Assembly: GCA_013817555.1 (NCBI GenBank)
Contig: JACDCN010000100.1
Span: forward strand, 1 to 7,339
Direction of reading: 5' to 3'
DNA length: 7,339 nucleotides
DNA from: Actinomycetota bacterium
GTDB lineage: Bacteria; Actinomycetota; Thermoleophilia; Gaiellales; Gaiellaceae
Every line of letters starts with the position of its first letter. Position 1 is the first letter of the stretch. The translations under genes were made by a program, and so were the position numbers. Under the pieces are notes generated by a model. The model had not been told where the DNA came from, made no database searches, and saw only the letters and a program-made list of their open reading frames with translations. Positions 4,886 through 7,339 of this stretch are shown piece after piece.

Positions 4886-5497
4886 ATGGCTCTAAAGGCC
4901 GTCTTCTTCGACGTCGGCGAGACGCTCGTCGACGAGGAGCGCTGGTGGAGGGTGCTGGCCGAGCGATCCGGCCTGCAACCGCACGTCGTCTGGGCGGCGC
5001 TCGGTGTGACCATCGAGCGCGGCGAGGAGCATGACGAGCTCTGGCGCCATCTCGGCATCGACCGTCCGACGGGATGGTGGAACGATCTCGCCTACGAGCT
5101 CGAGGATCTCTACCCCGACGCGATTCCCTGCCTCGAGGCCGTCCGCTCGCGGGGCCTGCGGGTTGGCGTCGTAGGAAACCAGACGGAGGCGCTCGAGCGC
5201 TGGGCGCGCGAGTCTGCGCTGCCGGCTGACGTGATTTCGTCGTCCGCGAGCTTGGGTGTCCGAAAGCCGGATCTGCGCTTCTTCGCGGGCGTCGTGGAGC
5301 TCGCGGACTGCGCGCCGGAGGAGCTTGCGTATGTCGGAGACCGCGTCGACAACGACGTCTTGCCCGCACGCGCGGCAGGACTCGTCGCGGTGCACCTACG
5401 ACGTGGCCCGTGGGGACGACTTCAGAAAGCGCCTGTCTCCGCGCTCACGATCGACTCGCTCAATGAGCTGCCAGAGGCGCTAGCCTCGCTCGCGTGA
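4886..5497 (+). CDS. HAD-superfamily hydrolase with degenerate catalytic motifs
   Basis: This 203-residue haloacid dehalogenase-like protein may be a phosphatase; the substrate is unknown. Motif I is FFDVGETL: Asp9 is the nucleophile, but Gly11 stands where phosphatases have the acid/base Asp of DxDxT. Motif II is VGVVGNQT, with Gly97 in place of the usual Ser/Thr. Motif III Lys127 (VRKPD) and motif IV GDRVDND (151-157) are intact. A helical cap occupies about 20-75. Changes such as DVGET occur in a recognisable branch of the family, so this need not be decay, but the classical phosphatase mechanism is doubtful. No Shine-Dalgarno precedes the ATG, so the message may be leaderless. The stop overlaps the ispF start (GTGA), which suggests translational coupling, but a role in isoprenoid synthesis is unproven. 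Confidence 0.88.
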   Translation: MALKAVFFDVGETLVDEERWWRVLAERSGLQPHVVWAALGVTIERGEEHDELWRHLGIDRPTGWWNDLAYELEDLYPDAIPCLEAVRSRGLRVGVVGNQTEALERWARESALPADVISSSASLGVRKPDLRFFAGVVELADCAPEELAYVGDRVDNDVLPARAAGLVAVHLRRGPWGRLQKAPVSALTIDSLNELPEALASLA

Positions 5498-5973
5498 GCG
5501 AGCTCCGGGTAGGCATCGGCGTGGACGCCCACGCGTTCGCGGACGGGGTTCCGCTCGTGCTCGGCGGTGTCGCGATCGAGCATCCGCGCGGCCTCGTCGG
5601 GCACTCCGACGGCGACGTCGTCTCGCATGCTCTGATCGATGCCCTGCTCGGAGCGGCCGACCTGGGCGACATCGGTGCGTTCTTCCCGTCCGACGACGAG
5701 GCGTATCGCGGAGCATCGTCGCTCGATCTTCTCTGGAAGTCGTATCGGGAGGTGCGCGACGCCGGCTGGAAGCTCGTCAACGCGGACTGCGTTTTGGTCG
5801 GCGAGGAGCCGCGTATCGCATCGCTCCGCGAGGAGATGGGCGAGAAGCTCGCCGGCGCCCTCGGTGTCGAGACGGGTCGCGTGAGCGTGCGCGCGACGAC
5901 GACGGACGGGCTCGGCTACACGGGGCGCCGAGAAGGGCTCGCTGCCCATGCGGTCGCCCTCATCGAGCGATGA
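5494..5973 (+). CDS. ispF: 2-C-methyl-D-erythritol 2,4-cyclodiphosphate synthase
   Basis: IspF cyclises CDP-ME 2-phosphate to MEcPP with release of CMP, in the same MEP pathway as IspD. The 159 residues are the standard length of this trimeric enzyme. The metal ligands are Asp11 and His13 (GVDAHAF) and His45 (HSDGDVVSHAL). LGDIGAFFPSDD (57-68) forms the substrate loop, and ATTTDGLGYTGRREG near the C-terminus is the CMP-binding signature. The GTG at 5494 overlaps the HAD stop by 4 bp, and the end overlaps the next gene's ATG by 4 bp (ATGA), so the three genes are probably cotranscribed. The cysS gene that often follows ispF in Actinomycetota is not here. Confidence 0.96.
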   Translation: MSELRVGIGVDAHAFADGVPLVLGGVAIEHPRGLVGHSDGDVVSHALIDALLGAADLGDIGAFFPSDDEAYRGASSLDLLWKSYREVRDAGWKLVNADCVLVGEEPRIASLREEMGEKLAGALGVETGRVSVRATTTDGLGYTGRREGLAAHAVALIER

Positions 5974-6694
5974 AGCTCGTCCGCTACGCCGACCGGCCTG
6001 ACCTGCTCGAGCGCCGCCATGCGGAGCTTTCGGCCCCCACGTTTCCCGCCTACATGCACGAGAGCGAGCCAGGCAACCGCTACTGGGGCGCCTCTACGCT
6101 GACTTTCCGGACTTCCAGGTAGCGCTCGTCGACGGTGACGAGCTCCTTGCTGAGGCGCACGCGGTCCCGCTGCCCTGGGACGGGTCGCTCCACGATCTGC
6201 CTTCGGGCTGGGAGGAGGGGTTCGTACGCGGCATGACGTCCGCCGCGCCTCCGACGGCTTTGATGGCGCTCGCGATCAGTGTGGCTCCCGCGCGGCAGGG
6301 CCAGCGGCTCTCGAGCCGGATGATCGAGAGCTTCAAGGCAAACGCCGGTGCCGCCGGCCTTCGGTCGGTGATCGCGCCGGTCCGCCCGACACTCAAGGAG
6401 CGCTACCCGCTCATCCCGATCGAGCGCTACGTGGAATGGCGTCGCGCCGACGGATCGCATTTCGACTCCTGGGTCAGGATCCATGAGTACATCGGCGGCG
6501 AAATCCTCGGGCCCGCCCCCGAGTCGATGACGCTCCGGGCGCCCGTTGCGGACTGGGAGGAGTGGACCGAGATGCAGTTCCCTGAAGACGGTGAGTACAT
6601 CTTTCCGGGCGGGCTGGCGCCGCTCGTCGTGCGAGACGGCATCGGCGTCCACGTCGAGCCAAACGTCTGGATAGTGCACCGAGTGGCGGATTAG
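5970..6694 (+). pseudogene. GNAT-family acetyltransferase, frameshifted
   Basis: From the ATG at 5970 the frame reads MKLVRYADRPDLLERRHAEL and continues to NRYWG, then enters a wrong frame and stops at 6120-6122. From 6092 a second frame continues as LYADFPDFQVALVDGDELL through to VEPNVWIVHRVAD and TAG at 6692-6694. The two parts join into one acetyltransferase of about 241 residues if a single missing base is restored near the GGGG at 6085-6088. The motif A region reads ARQGQRLS where family members have HRGRGLS, so the second glycine of the acetyl-CoA loop is replaced by Arg. That suggests real decay rather than only a sequencing error, though an assembly error at the G-run cannot be excluded. 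APVRPTLKERYPLIPIERY and WEEWTEMQFPE are typical of this GNAT subgroup. The ATG overlaps the ispF stop. Confidence 0.75.
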
Positions 6695-6859
6695 ATGCTT
6701 GATCGGGAATTCACGGCGGGCCGATGACGGCCACGACACGGCACCGGATCGCCACCCTCCCTCGTCGTCCAGGCTTACCAGCCTGCACGACGGTGAGTGC
6801 GTCGCCCGGCTTGGTCGTGACCGCCTCCGGCTGCGCGTCAATTCCCGACCAAGCATCTA
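6692..6859. mobile_element. MITE-like palindromic element with 22-nt inverted ends and TA flanks
   Basis: The left end (from 6694) reads GATGCTTGATCGGGAATT followed by CACG. The right end, reversed and complemented from 6857, reads GATGCTTGGTCGGGAATT followed by GACG; 20 of 22 positions match. TA lies directly outside each end (6692-6693 and 6858-6859), consistent with TA target duplication as in IS630/Tc1-mariner elements. The 164-bp body has no credible gene. Its halves remain partly complementary inward of the ends (about 14 of 20 positions next to them) and meet at a 12-bp hairpin at 6763-6792. Family assignment is an inference; a purely structural terminator between convergent genes is the alternative. 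Confidence 0.65.
6763..6792. terminator. Central hairpin of the palindromic element, possible bidirectional terminator
   Basis: CGTCGT-c-CAGGCT, loop TACC, AGCCTG-c-ACGACG: 12 base pairs with one C-C mismatch and a 4-nt loop, readable on both strands. It lies between two convergent genes and near the exact centre of the inverted-repeat element. There is no T-run, so intrinsic termination would be inefficient. Confidence 0.4.
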
Positions 6860-7339
6860 GCCAGCCGGCAGGGTGAAGCAGACGCGGGCGCCGCCACCCT
6901 CGCGGTCCTCTGCCCAGATCCGCCCGCCCTGCGCCTCGACGAGGCCGCGCGCAATCGCAAGGCCCATCCCGGCGCCGCGCGAAGATCGTGACCGGTCTCC
7001 CCGCCAAAAGCGCTCGAACATCCGCGCTCGCGCTTCGGCGTCGAGCCCCTCGCCCGTGTCTTCGACCGCGACGCGGACTTCTCCCGCCAGCGGCTCGACG
7101 CGAACGGCGACCGCTCCGTCGCTGGGGGTGTGCCGCAAGGCATTGGTCAGGAGGTTCATCAGCACTCGTTCGACCTTCTCAGGGGCGAATCTCGCAGTCA
7201 GCTCTTCGTCCACCTCGCTCGCGAGCTGCACGTGACGCAGGCGCGCCTCGGCCTCGACGCCGCGGAGGCTGCTCGAGACGACCGGAGCGACCGGTAGCTG
7301 CCTGAGCTCGAGGGTGAGCGCGTCCGCGTCGATGCGCGC
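6857..7339 (-). CDS. Sensor histidine kinase, C-terminal catalytic part
   Basis: These are the last 160 codons of a two-component sensor kinase; the gene runs off the right edge. The fragment starts after the phosphorylated-His helix and contains the whole ATP-binding (HATPase) domain: N box NLLTNALRHTP (62-72 of the fragment), G1 box DTGEG (94-98), F box FERFWRG (108-114), G2 box GAGMGL (122-127) and the closing GLVEAQGGRIWAED. These motifs are intact, so the ATPase part should be active. The preceding stretch (RIDADALTLELRQLPVAPVV) is typical of the linker after the dimerisation helices in EnvZ/PhoR-like kinases. The sensor and partner regulator lie outside the window. Its stop codon overlaps the right end of the inverted-repeat element; it converges with the GNAT pseudogene. 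Confidence 0.92.
   Translation of the reverse strand, partial: ARIDADALTLELRQLPVAPVVSSSLRGVEAEARLRHVQLASEVDEELTARFAPEKVERVLMNLLTNALRHTPSDGAVAVRVEPLAGEVRVAVEDTGEGLDAEARARMFERFWRGDRSRSSRGAGMGLAIARGLVEAQGGRIWAEDREGGGARVCFTLPAG

Noticed and set aside
6080..6856. A minus-strand open frame of 258 codons ending at the inverted-repeat element.
   Set aside because: It lies antisense to the recognisable GNAT sequence and has no family features. Its start also lies inside the repeat element.
6711..6860. Small open frames inside the palindromic element, including one of about 50 codons from ATG 6724.
   Set aside because: They cross the palindrome with no ribosome site and no protein-like pattern; openness follows from the high GC content.
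1..7339. CRISPR arrays, tRNA or rRNA genes, toxin-antitoxin pairs, phage genes or a defence system.
   Set aside because: No regularly spaced direct repeats, no tRNA-like cloverleaf or rRNA sequence, and no gene of these classes was recognised in any frame. The window is mostly housekeeping genes.

Overview
The window is about 7.3 kb of GC-rich bacterial chromosome (G/C-ending codons throughout, GTG and TTG starts, many short overlaps between genes). The cluster radA-carD-ispD-(HAD)-ispF next to a clpC end is typical of Actinomycetota. Small four-helix membrane proteins and GNAT enzymes of the types seen here make a deep-branching class such as Thermoleophilia plausible. That class assignment is an inference from gene order and protein flavour, not from a marker gene or a search.

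Layout, left to right. Positions 1-296 hold the C-terminal end of a ClpC/ClpB-type AAA+ unfoldase. A GNAT acetyltransferase follows (379-750); its family-typical N-terminal part is still readable upstream but is cut off by an in-frame TGA. It converges with, and overlaps by 52 bp, two paralogous four-helix membrane proteins on the minus strand (699-1163 and 1319-1963). The second paralog carries an acidic, His-rich tail. A divergent promoter region (1964-2092) leads to radA on the plus strand, which looks leaderless. A short intergenic region with a strong hairpin plus T-run separates radA from carD. carD (TTG start with an excellent Shine-Dalgarno) overlaps ispD. A REP-like palindrome precedes a HAD hydrolase, which overlaps ispF by 4 bp. 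ispF overlaps a second, frameshifted GNAT gene by 4 bp. The window ends with the catalytic end of a histidine kinase on the minus strand.

Functionally the core is housekeeping: protein quality control (ClpC), recombination-associated repair (RadA), RNA polymerase promoter-complex control (CarD), and two steps of the MEP isoprenoid pathway (IspD, IspF).

The most unusual part is 6692-6859, between the second GNAT gene and the kinase. It is a 164-bp element with 22-nt terminal inverted repeats (20 of 22 matching), flanked on both sides by TA and largely self-complementary along its length. It sits exactly where the two convergent stop codons would overlap. It looks like a MITE (miniature non-autonomous transposon) inserted at a TA target. 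No complete new multi-gene system is visible. The other points of interest are two apparently decaying GNAT genes, the promoter-hairpin arrangement in front of carD, and the duplicated membrane-protein pair.
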